A DNA stretch of 64,000 bases from Nocardia brasiliensis. Lineage in GTDB: Bacteria > Actinomycetota > Actinomycetes > Mycobacteriales > Mycobacteriaceae. Positions within the stretch are counted from its first letter, which is position 1; each line of letters starts with the position of its first letter. Location of the stretch: contig NZ_CP046171.1 in NCBI RefSeq assembly GCF_011801125.1, forward strand, positions 3,286,001 to 3,350,000. Reading direction: 5' to 3'. Below the pieces are notes generated by a model. It ran no database searches. It worked only from the letters and a program-made list of their open reading frames with translations, and had not been told where the DNA came from. Both the position numbers and the translations under genes were made by a program. This document shows, in pieces, positions 45,587 through 53,486 of the stretch.

Positions 45587-46390
45587 TCAGAGTGGATTCG
45601 GTTGGCCGAGTGGGGTTTCCAGAAACGCGCCGCCGAGGTACTCCGGCGCGGTGTCCGGGGCGAGCTGGGCGGCGAATCGCTCGGCGTCGTCCAGGCTCCG
45701 ATAGCCGAGCCGCTCGGCCTCGGTCAGCGAGACGATGGCGCGGGTGTTCTTCGAGACTCCCCAGATCACTTGGAAACCGGGGCTTTCCGCCGTGAGGCAG
45801 GCCTCGAACAGGCGAGCGCCGTCGTCGGGGGACAGCCACGTCGACAGGCCGCGCACATCATGCGGCCGTTCGAAACACGAGCCGATCCGCACGCAGATCA
45901 CGTCCATGCCGAACCGCGAGTGATAAAGGCTGCCCAGCGCCTCGATCGCCGCCTTGCTGAATCCGTAATAGGTGTCCGGCCGTGCGGTCGCCTCGCCCGC
46001 GATGCCGCCGGGCCCGGCCTCGCCGACCCGCCGATAGCCGACGACGTGATTGCTGGACGCCAGCACGACGCGGCGGACGCCCGCCGCCCGCGCGGCCTCC
46101 AGAACGGTATGCGTCCCATCGACATTCACCGCGAGCACGCGCTCCCAGCTGTCCTCGCGGCTGATACCGCCGAGATGGATGATCGCGTCCACGTCGTGGC
46201 AGGCGGCCGCCATGGTGTCGGGGTCGGTGAGCGAGCCGACGACGAGTTCCACCCGCTCGGTCGGCGCCGGTGCGGGCAACTCGGCGAGGTCGAGCAGCCG
46301 CAGAGTGCGGCCGGGGCGGGCCAGGCGCGGTCGCATCAGGGTGCCGATGCCGCCGCCCGCGCCGGTGATCAGGATTCGGTCGCGGCTCAT
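45587..46390 (-). CDS. Uronate-dehydrogenase-like NAD-dependent epimerase/dehydratase
   Basis: A 267-residue extended short-chain dehydrogenase. The NAD motif is GAGGGIG (residues 10-16) and the catalytic pair is Tyr142-x3-Lys146 in YYGFSK. The IIHLGGIS, ASSNHVVGY, RIGSCFERP and LSTWLSPDD stretches resemble bacterial uronate dehydrogenases, which oxidise glucuronate or galacturonate. It lies just downstream of the sigma-factor operon in the same direction, separated by a terminator-like hairpin, and could be the epimerase type of partner found near ECF41 sigma genes. Confidence 0.8.
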   Translation of the reverse strand: MSRDRILITGAGGGIGTLMRPRLARPGRTLRLLDLAELPAPAPTERVELVVGSLTDPDTMAAACHDVDAIIHLGGISREDSWERVLAVNVDGTHTVLEAARAAGVRRVVLASSNHVVGYRRVGEAGPGGIAGEATARPDTYYGFSKAAIEALGSLYHSRFGMDVICVRIGSCFERPHDVRGLSTWLSPDDGARLFEACLTAESPGFQVIWGVSKNTRAIVSLTEAERLGYRSLDDAERFAAQLAPDTAPEYLGGAFLETPLGQPNPL

Positions 46391-46420
46391 TCGGCATCGG
46401 CTCCGTTCGTAGGCGGTTCG

Positions 46421-46443
46421 GCGCGGCGTCCCGGACGCCGCGC
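46421..46443 (-). terminator. Terminator hairpin after the sigma factor gene
   Basis: GCGCGGCGTCC (46421-46431) and GGACGCCGCGC (46433-46443) are perfect 11-bp arms with almost no spacer, so the real loop is a few bases larger. It touches the sigma factor stop codon and separates it from the epimerase gene downstream. Confidence 0.65.
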
Positions 46444-47354
46444 TAGCTCCGGCGCAGCGGCACGGCTTGCCGGAGGTGGGTCAGCTTCTGCGGGTTGCGG
46501 ACGATGTAGATGTGGGTGATCCGGCCGTCTGCGACGGACAGGCTGACCGTCGCCTCGAGCCCGCCGTCGATGTCGACCCGCAGCGCCGCGGCCCCGTTGA
46601 CCGACACCGACCAGATGTGCGCGCCCGGCACGAACGCGGGGAACTGGGCGAAGACGCGCGCGGTCCGCCGCGCGCCGCGCAGCGGGTGCGGGAAGGCCTG
46701 CACGATGCCGCCGCCGTCGGCGACCAGCAGCACGTCGGGGGCGAGCACGTCGAGCAGGGCCCGCACGTCGCCGGTTTGGATCGCGGTGCGAAAACGCGCC
46801 ACCGCGATCTGCTGCTCGGTGCGCGAGACCGGTACCCGGGGCCGTCGGGCGGCCACGTGCACGCGCGCCCTGCGGGCGATCTGGCGGACCGCCGCGGGCG
46901 ACTTCTCCAGCACGTCCGCGATCTCCTCATACGGCGCGTCGAAGACCTCGCGCAGCACGAACACCGCGCGCTCGGTCGGGCCGAGCGTTTCCAGCACGGT
47001 CAGCATCGCCATCGACACGTGCTCGGCGAGTTCGACGTCCTCGGCCACGTCGGGGGTGGTGAGCAGCGGTTCGGGCAGCCATTCGCCGACGTAGTCCTCC
47101 CGTCGCCGCGCGAGCGTGCGCAGCCGGTTGAGCGCCTGTCTGGTCGCGGTGCGGACCAGATAGGCGCGCGGGTCGGATACCGCGGATCGGTCGACGTTCG
47201 CCCAGCGCAGCCACGTCTCCTGCACGACATCGTCGGCGTCGGCGGCGGAACCGAGCATCTGGTAGGCCACGGTGAACAGCAGGCCGCGATGGCGGACGAA
47301 CGGATCGTCGTGGAGCCCGCCGGATCCGGCGGACTCCGTCGTCGGCGCGCTCAT
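46443..47354 (-). CDS. ECF41-family RNA polymerase sigma factor (SigJ-like)
   Basis: A 303-residue sigma factor with sigma-2 (about residues 17-85), sigma-4 (about 112-170) and a SnoaL-like C-terminal domain. Three hallmarks of the ECF41 group are present: WLPEP at 92-96 in the linker, DGGG at 213-216 and NPQKL at 287-291. In this group the C-terminal domain replaces an anti-sigma factor. The gene overlaps the upstream decarboxylase-like gene as ATGA, and that gene carries an ECF41-type promoter, so the operon is probably autoregulated. Confidence 0.9.
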   Translation of the reverse strand: MSAPTTESAGSGGLHDDPFVRHRGLLFTVAYQMLGSAADADDVVQETWLRWANVDRSAVSDPRAYLVRTATRQALNRLRTLARRREDYVGEWLPEPLLTTPDVAEDVELAEHVSMAMLTVLETLGPTERAVFVLREVFDAPYEEIADVLEKSPAAVRQIARRARVHVAARRPRVPVSRTEQQIAVARFRTAIQTGDVRALLDVLAPDVLLVADGGGIVQAFPHPLRGARRTARVFAQFPAFVPGAHIWSVSVNGAAALRVDIDGGLEATVSLSVADGRITHIYIVRNPQKLTHLRQAVPLRRS

Positions 47355-47944
47355 ACCTCGGACGCTACCGGGCGGCTCGGCCGCGCGAGCGGGCGCAGCT
47401 CACAGGCGGCGGCGAAGCCCTGCGCCTCGATGCCGAGCGCGGCATTGGTGCGAGTGGCCATGTTGGCGAAGCCGATCCAGTTCGTCAGCTCGACCAGCGC
47501 GGCGGGGCCCAGTGCGGCGAGCAGGGCCGCCGACAACTCGTCGGTGACGGCGGGCGGGGTCTGGCTCATCGCCTCCGCGTACTCCAGCACCTGCCGCTCG
47601 AGCGGGGTGAACACGTCGGACTCGCGCCACCGCGGCACCTCACGCGCCTTCACCTCGTCGAGGCCGCCGTTGTGGGCGTGGAAGTAGCCGTAGTCGAGGC
47701 ACCAGGTGCAGCCGACCAGCGAGGCCACCGCCATGTGCGCGAACGACTTCAGGTTCGCGTCGGCCCGGCGCCACTTGGCCGCCTTGCGGCCGAGCGTGCT
47801 GGTGTCCAGCACGACCGCCGGTTGATGCCACATCACCTCGAGCGGTTCCGGTACCGCACCGAACATCTTCTGGGTGATCCGCTTCGCGAGCCTGCCGCGG
47901 AATCCGGTGAGTGCTGCCTTGGGGATACGGGGTGTGCCAGCCAT
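47351..47944 (-). CDS. Carboxymuconolactone decarboxylase (AhpD-like) family protein
   Basis: A 197-residue CMD-family protein with the redox-type motif Cys79-Thr-Trp-Cys82 followed by His89 and His91, as in AhpD-like peroxidase partners. It is the COE-type (carboxymuconolactone decarboxylase/oxidoreductase/epimerase) target gene expected next to an ECF41 sigma factor. ATG 47944 has AAGGAGG at 6-7 nt. Its role is likely in redox or stress physiology; the substrate is unknown. Confidence 0.88.
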   Translation of the reverse strand: MAGTPRIPKAALTGFRGRLAKRITQKMFGAVPEPLEVMWHQPAVVLDTSTLGRKAAKWRRADANLKSFAHMAVASLVGCTWCLDYGYFHAHNGGLDEVKAREVPRWRESDVFTPLERQVLEYAEAMSQTPPAVTDELSAALLAALGPAALVELTNWIGFANMATRTNAALGIEAQGFAAACELRPLARPSRPVASEV

Positions 47945-47975
47945 GGTGTGCCTCCTTGTCGATCGCTACGACATG

Positions 47976-48004
47976 AAGACACCGGCGGCGCGCGGCGTGT
48001 GACA
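47976..48004 (-). promoter_or_regulatory. ECF41-type promoter of the decarboxylase-sigma operon
   Basis: On the minus strand TGTCACA (48004-47998) is followed after 16 bp by TGTCTT (47981-47976). This matches the ECF41/SigJ pattern TGTCACA-N16-CGTC as I remember it, with one change in the -10 element. The predicted start is about 25 nt before ATG 47944, and the ribosome-binding site fits between them. Confidence 0.55.
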
Positions 48005-48147
48005 TCCGCGGCGGAATTCGGCTGTGCTCGGCGCAGTTCGGTGGCGGGTGCCGGTGGCATGGCGAACGTGCCGATACCGAGATCGTCGTGCTGACAGGCT
48101 CAGATGGAGGTTGCGCGGGCGGGGGCGGGCGACGGCGATCCTCGCAC

Positions 48148-48888
48148 TCACTCGCTGGTTTCGGTAGCCGGTGCGGTGGCGGTTCGCGAATCAGGTTGGG
48201 CAGGCTCGGCTTCCGCTGCGACCGCGGTGGGTTCCGCTGTGGCCGTGGTGGGTTCCGTGGTGGTGGGTTCGGCTTCCGGTGCGGCGTCGGATGTCGCGGT
48301 GTGCTGGGGCGCCGGTCGCGCGTCCGCCGCGTCGAGCGCGCGCAGTTCCTCGCGCAGGGAGCTGATCTCGGCGGCGAGCTCGTCGCGCAGCGCTTGGCGT
48401 TCCTGCAGGCTGGCGAGCAGACTGTCGATGGTGTCGTTCATGGCGGCGAGCTTGGTGTCCGCGCCGCTGAGCCGCCATTCGATGACCGCGCGGCGGTCGA
48501 CGTCGTCGCTGGCGGTGCGGACCCAGCTGACCACGTAGTCGAGCCAGTCGGGCTGCTTGGGCATCTCCTCCTCGCCCTCCCAGCCGCGGCGCACCGACAC
48601 CTTCGGCGAGAGCACCCGGTCGCCCACCTGGCCGGTGGCCGGTGCGTTCATCTGCACGAGGTTGAGCTTGCCCGCGCTGGTGACCACGGCGGTGAGCCGA
48701 TAGCGCCCGGCGAGATGCATCTTCAGCTCGGCCGCGCCCTTGCCGTCGGCGTCGAGCGCGCCGAGCCACGGGCCCTGCGCGGCGGTGATGATCGATTCGA
48801 GGACGCCGAGCTGTCCGGCCGCCCGGCGCACCCGGTTCGCGCGCTCGTGCAATTCGTCGGGCGAGGCTGTCATTTGGTCCCAGTGCAT
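48148..48888 (-). CDS. Hypothetical protein with coiled-coil and Ala/Thr/Glu-rich tail
   Basis: A 246-residue cytoplasmic protein with no recognised family. Residues 1-130 look globular, with HERANRVRRAAGQLGVLESI and GRYRLTAVVTSAGKLNLVQM. A probable coiled coil follows in the region LASLQERQALRDELAAEISS, and the last 50 residues are low-complexity Ala, Thr, Pro and Glu. ATG 48888 was chosen because GGAGGT lies just upstream; the frame is open to 49020 without support. It stands alone between the decarboxylase and an amino acid permease. Confidence 0.6.
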   Translation of the reverse strand: MHWDQMTASPDELHERANRVRRAAGQLGVLESIITAAQGPWLGALDADGKGAAELKMHLAGRYRLTAVVTSAGKLNLVQMNAPATGQVGDRVLSPKVSVRRGWEGEEEMPKQPDWLDYVVSWVRTASDDVDRRAVIEWRLSGADTKLAAMNDTIDSLLASLQERQALRDELAAEISSLREELRALDAADARPAPQHTATSDAAPEAEPTTTEPTTATAEPTAVAAEAEPAQPDSRTATAPATETSE

Positions 48889-49059
48889 CCGCACCTCCGC
48901 TTTCTCGTCGATCGACTTCAGCAACGGCAGTTCTGACGAACGTACCGTCGTCGTCGGCTCGACCGTGACTCGCGCGCGGGGGAAGACAAGATTGGGTGGG
49001 TGGCCGCAAGGCACACCCACCCAATCGATCCGAGGAGCCGGCGTCGGTGCCCCTCGAAG

Positions 49060-50502
49060 CTACGTGCCCAGCTGCACCGCGTCGGCCGAGCCGCTGCGCT
49101 CCAGCTTGGAATGGGTGCGCGAGTAGAAGAAGTACACGGCTAGACCGACTACCAGCCAGATCGCGAACCGCGCCCAGGTCTGCCACGGCAGCGACCAGAT
49201 CAGGTAGAGCGAGAAGCCGATCCCGATCAGCGGCACCACCGGCATGAACGGCAGCCGGAACTGGCGCGGCTCGTCGGGCCTGGTGCGGCGCAACACGATG
49301 ACGGCGACCGAGACCACGATGAAGGCCATCAGGATGCCGATGTTGGTGAGCTCGGCGACGACGGTGATGTCGAGCAGACCGGCCATCACGGCGGCGCCGA
49401 TGCCGACGATCCAGGTGACCCTGGTCGGCACCTTGCGCACCGGGTGGGTCTTGGCGAACCACTCGGGCAGCAGCCCGTCGCGGCTCATCGCGTACCAGAC
49501 CCGGGTCACGCCGAGCATGAAGGTGAGCACCACGGTGACAATGCCGACGATCGCGCCGATCGCGATGATGTTCGCGATACCGGGCTGGCCGACCGCCTCG
49601 AACGCGGTGGAGAAGCCACTGGTCGGGCTGATCTCGGTGTATTTCTGCATGCCGGTGAGCACCAGCGTGGCCAGCACGTAGAGCACCATCGCGATGACGA
49701 GCGAGTAGAGGATCGCCTTGGGCAGATGCTTCTTGCCGTCGGTGGACTCCTCGGCGGCGGTGCTCATCGCGTCGTAACCGAACACCGCGAAGAACACCGT
49801 GGCCGCGCCGGTCCACACCGCGCCGGTGCCGAACGGGAAGTACGGGGTGTAGTTGGAGCTGTCGATGTGGAACACGCCGAGCACGATGATCAGCAGGACC
49901 AGTGCGACCTTGATGCCGACCGCGACGGTCTCGAACCGGCCGACGCTGCGGATACCGCGCGAGAGCAGCCACGCCGTGCCGAGACAGAACAGCATCGCGA
50001 ACACGTCGACGACGTGTCCGTCGCCGGTGCCGTAGGCGCCCATCATCCAATCGGGCAGGCCCACGTCGACCTGCTCGAGCAGGAAGCGGAAGTAGCCGGA
50101 GACGCCGATCGCGACGACCGCCGCGACCGCGATGTACTCCAGCAGCAGGTCCCAGCCGATGAACCAGCCCGCGATCTCGCCGAGCGAGACGTAGCCGTAG
50201 GTGTAGGCCGAACCGGCCTTGGGCACCATGCCGGCGAACTCCGCGTAGCAGAGCGCGGCGGCGGCACTGGCCACGCCGGCGATCAGGAACGAGATCAGCA
50301 CCGAGGGGCCGGTGACGGAGTGCGCGACCGCGCCCGCGAGGGTGAAGATGCCAGCGCCGATGATGCCACCGACGCCGATGGCGGTGAGCTGCCAGAGACC
50401 GAGCGAACGCGCCAGCTGTTCGTCGGCAGGCGCCCCCTCGTCGGCTATCTGCCCCATGGGTTTGCGGCGCAGCATCTGGCTACGCAACTCCGCGATGGAC
50501 AT
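49060..50502 (-). CDS. APC family amino acid permease (cationic amino acid transporter type)
   Basis: A 480-residue membrane protein with about twelve to fourteen helices. The first helix carries the substrate-binding GVGGIIGAGIFTLAG typical of the CAT/YhdG branch, and YAEFAGMVPKAGSAYTYGYV and FFAVFGYDAMSTAAEES are also characteristic. It probably imports an amino acid; proximity to proline catabolism genes in the same orientation makes proline or arginine-type substrates possible, but a hairpin separates them. ATG 50502 follows AAAGGA. Confidence 0.87.
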   Translation of the reverse strand: MSIAELRSQMLRRKPMGQIADEGAPADEQLARSLGLWQLTAIGVGGIIGAGIFTLAGAVAHSVTGPSVLISFLIAGVASAAAALCYAEFAGMVPKAGSAYTYGYVSLGEIAGWFIGWDLLLEYIAVAAVVAIGVSGYFRFLLEQVDVGLPDWMMGAYGTGDGHVVDVFAMLFCLGTAWLLSRGIRSVGRFETVAVGIKVALVLLIIVLGVFHIDSSNYTPYFPFGTGAVWTGAATVFFAVFGYDAMSTAAEESTDGKKHLPKAILYSLVIAMVLYVLATLVLTGMQKYTEISPTSGFSTAFEAVGQPGIANIIAIGAIVGIVTVVLTFMLGVTRVWYAMSRDGLLPEWFAKTHPVRKVPTRVTWIVGIGAAVMAGLLDITVVAELTNIGILMAFIVVSVAVIVLRRTRPDEPRQFRLPFMPVVPLIGIGFSLYLIWSLPWQTWARFAIWLVVGLAVYFFYSRTHSKLERSGSADAVQLGT

Positions 50503-50666
50503 GTGGTTCCTTTCGTCCTCCGCGTCACGCGACGATGCGTAACGCAGATCACACTTCGAGCTGTGGCTACTAAATACGACCACAGCGCCGCTGTGATCGG
50601 CGAGTTGGCCAAATATTGTTCAGCTGCTTTATTCGGCGGGCCAAGCCCGCGCCGCGAAGGGCACCC

Positions 50667-50712
50667 GCGCATCGATCGGTGCGGCCCCGGCAGGCCGCAC
50701 CGATCGATGCGC
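50667..50712. terminator. Strong terminator hairpin after the proline dehydrogenase gene
   Basis: Two perfect 20-bp arms (50667-50686 and 50693-50712) with a 6-nt loop; the inner arm sequence is GCATCGATCGGTGCGGCC. It lies 4 bp after the proline dehydrogenase stop on the minus strand and ahead of the permease promoter. Confidence 0.8.
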
Positions 50713-50716
50713 TATC

Positions 50717-51685
50717 TCAGCGCGCGCTGCCCGGCTTCAACGAGCGCAGGAAGAACGCGACGTTGGCCGGACGTTCGGCCAGCCTGCGCATGAAATACCC
50801 GTACCACTGGTCGCCGTAGGGGACGTAGACCCGCAGGTGGTTGCCCTCGTCGACGAGCCTGCGCTGCTCGGCGTCGCGGATACCGTAGAGCATCTGGAAC
50901 TCGAACTCGTCGGCCTTGCGGTGCGTGGTCTCGACACAGTCCAGCGCGGCGGTGATGAGCGCGGGATCGTGGGTGGCGACCATCGGGTAGCCGTCGCCGA
51001 CCATCAACACCCGCAGGCAGCGCAGGTACGAATCGTCGACCGCGGCGCGATCCTGGTACGCCACCGACGCGGGTTCTTTGTACGCGCCCTTGCACAACCG
51101 GATGCGCGAGCCCTCGCCCGACAGTTCCCGGCAGTCGCCCTCGGTGCGGCGCAGGTACGCCTGCAGCACCGTGCCGACGGTCGGGAAATCGGCGCGCAGG
51201 TCGCGCACGATGCTCAGGGTGGAATCGGTGGTGGTGTGGTCCTCGGCGTCGACGTTCACCCACACGCCCGCCGCCTCGGCCGCCGCGCAGATCCGGCGCG
51301 CGTGGTCGAGGGCGATCGCGTGCCCGTCCGCGGCCAGTGACTGACCGAGCGCGGAGAGCTTGAGCGATACCTCCAGCGGTCGCACCGTCGCCGACTCCGC
51401 CGTGAGCTCGAGGCGGGCCAGCTCCGAGAGCATGTGCAGGTAGTGCGTGACGGTCGTGCGGGCCTGCTCGATATCGGTGGTGTCCTCGCCGAGATAGTCG
51501 ATGGTGACGTAGCGCCCGGACGCCAGCAGCGTCCGCACCGCGACCATCGCCTGATCGGCGGAATCACCCGCGACGAACCGATCGACAAGCTTCTTGGTCG
51601 TCGACATCCGGGTGATCGTGCGCTCCATGCGCGGCGAACGCGACGCGGCCAGCATGGCCGGACGCAACAGGGTCGAAAAGGCCAT
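50717..51685 (-). CDS. Proline dehydrogenase
   Basis: A 322-residue monofunctional proline dehydrogenase with a TIM-barrel FAD domain. The C-terminal active-site stretches RLCKGAYKEP, THDPALI, EFQMLYGIRDAEQRRL and YVPYGDQWYGYFMRRLAERP are all conserved, including the double Arg of the substrate site. It oxidises proline to pyrroline-5-carboxylate and passes electrons to the quinone pool. ATG 51685 has AGGAGG four bases upstream. It is 34 bp downstream of the P5C dehydrogenase gene and co-transcribed with it. Confidence 0.94.
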   Translation of the reverse strand: MAFSTLLRPAMLAASRSPRMERTITRMSTTKKLVDRFVAGDSADQAMVAVRTLLASGRYVTIDYLGEDTTDIEQARTTVTHYLHMLSELARLELTAESATVRPLEVSLKLSALGQSLAADGHAIALDHARRICAAAEAAGVWVNVDAEDHTTTDSTLSIVRDLRADFPTVGTVLQAYLRRTEGDCRELSGEGSRIRLCKGAYKEPASVAYQDRAAVDDSYLRCLRVLMVGDGYPMVATHDPALITAALDCVETTHRKADEFEFQMLYGIRDAEQRRLVDEGNHLRVYVPYGDQWYGYFMRRLAERPANVAFFLRSLKPGSAR

Positions 51686-51719
51686 CACGCCTCCTGTGTT
51701 CTGCGGGACCGACGGCTCA

Positions 51720-53357
51720 TCACACGTCCTGATGCGGATAGCGGTGGTCGGTCGCCGGGACGAACGTTTCCTTGATCGTGCGAGCAGAGGTCCAGCGCAG
51801 CAGGTTCTGTGGCGAGCCTGCCTTGTCGTTGGTGCCGGAGGCGCGCGACCCGCCGAAGGGCTGCTGGCCGACCACCGCGCCGGTGGGCTTGTCGTTGATG
51901 TAGAAGTTGCCCGCGGCGAAGCGCAGCCCCTCGGTCGCCTTGGCGACGGCGATCCGGTCGTCGGCGATGATCGCGCCGGTCAGCGCGTAGGGGGAACCCT
52001 GGTCGACCAGGTCGAGGATGCGCTCGAACGAACCGCTCGCGGAGTCGTCGTAGACGTGCACCGACAGGATCGGGCCGAAGTACTCGGTGCTGAAGGCCTC
52101 GTCGCCCGGATCCTCACCGAGCAGCACGGTCGGATCGACGAAGTAGCCGACCGAGTCGTCGGCGTGCCCGCCCGCCGCGATCGACAGGCTCGGCGTCGCC
52201 TTCGCCCTGGCGATCGCCTCGGCGTTCTTGTCGAAGGCGCGCTTGTCGATCAGCGCGCCGCCGAAGTGGCTGAAATCGGTGACATCGCCGTAGGACAGCG
52301 TCGCCACCTTGTCGAGGAAGTCGCGACCCATCTTGGCCCACACCGACTTCGGGATGAACGCGCGCGAGGCGGCCGAGCACTTCTGGCCCTGGTAGTCGAA
52401 GGCGCCGCGGATCAGCGCGGTGGTGAGCACGTCGGGGTCGGCGGAGCTGTGCGCGAGCACGAAGTCCTTGCCGCCGGTCTCGCCGACCAGCCGCGGGTAG
52501 GAGTTGTACTCGGAGATGTTGGTCGCGACCGAGCGCCACAGGTGCTGGAAGGTGGCGGTGGACCCGGTGAAGTGGATGCCCGCCAGGCGCCGATCCTGCA
52601 GCACCACATCGGAGACCTTGGGTCCGGCGCCGTGCACCATGTTGATCACACCGGGCGGCAGGCCCGCGGCCTCGAGCAGCTTCATCGTCCAGTACGCCGC
52701 GACCGACTGGGTCATCGCGGGCTTCCAGACCACGGTGTTGCCCATCAGCGCGGGCGCGGTCGGCAGGTTGCCCGCGATCGCGGAGAAGTTGAACGGGGTG
52801 ATCGCGTAGACGAAGCCGTCGAGCGGACGGTATTCGACCTTGTTCCACACGCCGGGGGTGGAGATCGGCTGATCGGCGAGGATCTGCCGGGCGAAGTGCA
52901 CGTTGAAGCGCCAGAAGTCGACCAGCTCGCACGGGGTGTCGATCTCGGCCTGGTACGCGGTCTTGGACTGGCCGAGCATCGTTGCGGCGGCGATGGTTTC
53001 GCGCCACGGGCCGGCCAGCAGGTCGGCGGCGCGCAGGAAGACCGCGGCCCGATCCTCGAACGAGAGCGCGCGCCAGGCGGGTGCGGCGGCGGTGGCCGCG
53101 GTGACCGCGTCGTCGACGTCGCTGGGGGCGGCGGTGGTCAGGGTGCCGAGCACGGCGGCGTGCCGGTGCGGCTGCACGACCTCGATCGTCTTGCCCGAAC
53201 TGCGCCGGTGCTCGCCGCCGATCACGTGGTGCACGTCGGTCGGCTCGGCACCCAGTTCGGCCAGTTTCGCCTGCAACCGTGTACGTTCCGCACTACCGGG
53301 GGCGAACGTGCCGACCGGCTCGTTCGCCGGCCGCGGCGTGGACACGATGGCGTCCAT
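51720..53357 (-). CDS. pruA: 1-pyrroline-5-carboxylate dehydrogenase
   Basis: A 545-residue aldehyde dehydrogenase. It has the ITPFNFSAIAG cofactor motif (186-196), the general base Glu293 in LVGETGGKDF, the catalytic Cys327 in YQGQKCSAAS, and the late TEYFGPILSV segment. It oxidises glutamate semialdehyde to glutamate. ATG 53357 is preceded by AGGAGGA; the ORF extends upstream into the divergent promoter without homology. Proline dehydrogenase follows, and the PruC-like activator lies divergently. Confidence 0.95.
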   Translation of the reverse strand: MDAIVSTPRPANEPVGTFAPGSAERTRLQAKLAELGAEPTDVHHVIGGEHRRSSGKTIEVVQPHRHAAVLGTLTTAAPSDVDDAVTAATAAAPAWRALSFEDRAAVFLRAADLLAGPWRETIAAATMLGQSKTAYQAEIDTPCELVDFWRFNVHFARQILADQPISTPGVWNKVEYRPLDGFVYAITPFNFSAIAGNLPTAPALMGNTVVWKPAMTQSVAAYWTMKLLEAAGLPPGVINMVHGAGPKVSDVVLQDRRLAGIHFTGSTATFQHLWRSVATNISEYNSYPRLVGETGGKDFVLAHSSADPDVLTTALIRGAFDYQGQKCSAASRAFIPKSVWAKMGRDFLDKVATLSYGDVTDFSHFGGALIDKRAFDKNAEAIARAKATPSLSIAAGGHADDSVGYFVDPTVLLGEDPGDEAFSTEYFGPILSVHVYDDSASGSFERILDLVDQGSPYALTGAIIADDRIAVAKATEGLRFAAGNFYINDKPTGAVVGQQPFGGSRASGTNDKAGSPQNLLRWTSARTIKETFVPATDHRYPHQDV

Positions 53358-53486
53358 GATTCCTCCTGCTGGACGTGGCGATGCGGCGTCGCGGTTCCGC
53401 GGCGCGCAAACGCTGTTGAAACTGCGGTGAGCCGAAGTCAACACCGGAAAAGTGCGCGGGAAATGGGCTAAAAGGACAAAGATGGG
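53358..53486. promoter_or_regulatory. Divergent promoter region of pruA and the PruC-like gene
   Basis: The 129-bp gap carries ribosome-binding sites for both genes (AGGAGGA for pruA, AAAGGA for the regulator) and, in the middle, AT-richer runs such as TGTTGAAACTG and AGTCAACACC. The control region for both must be here. No clear palindrome was seen. Confidence 0.5.
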
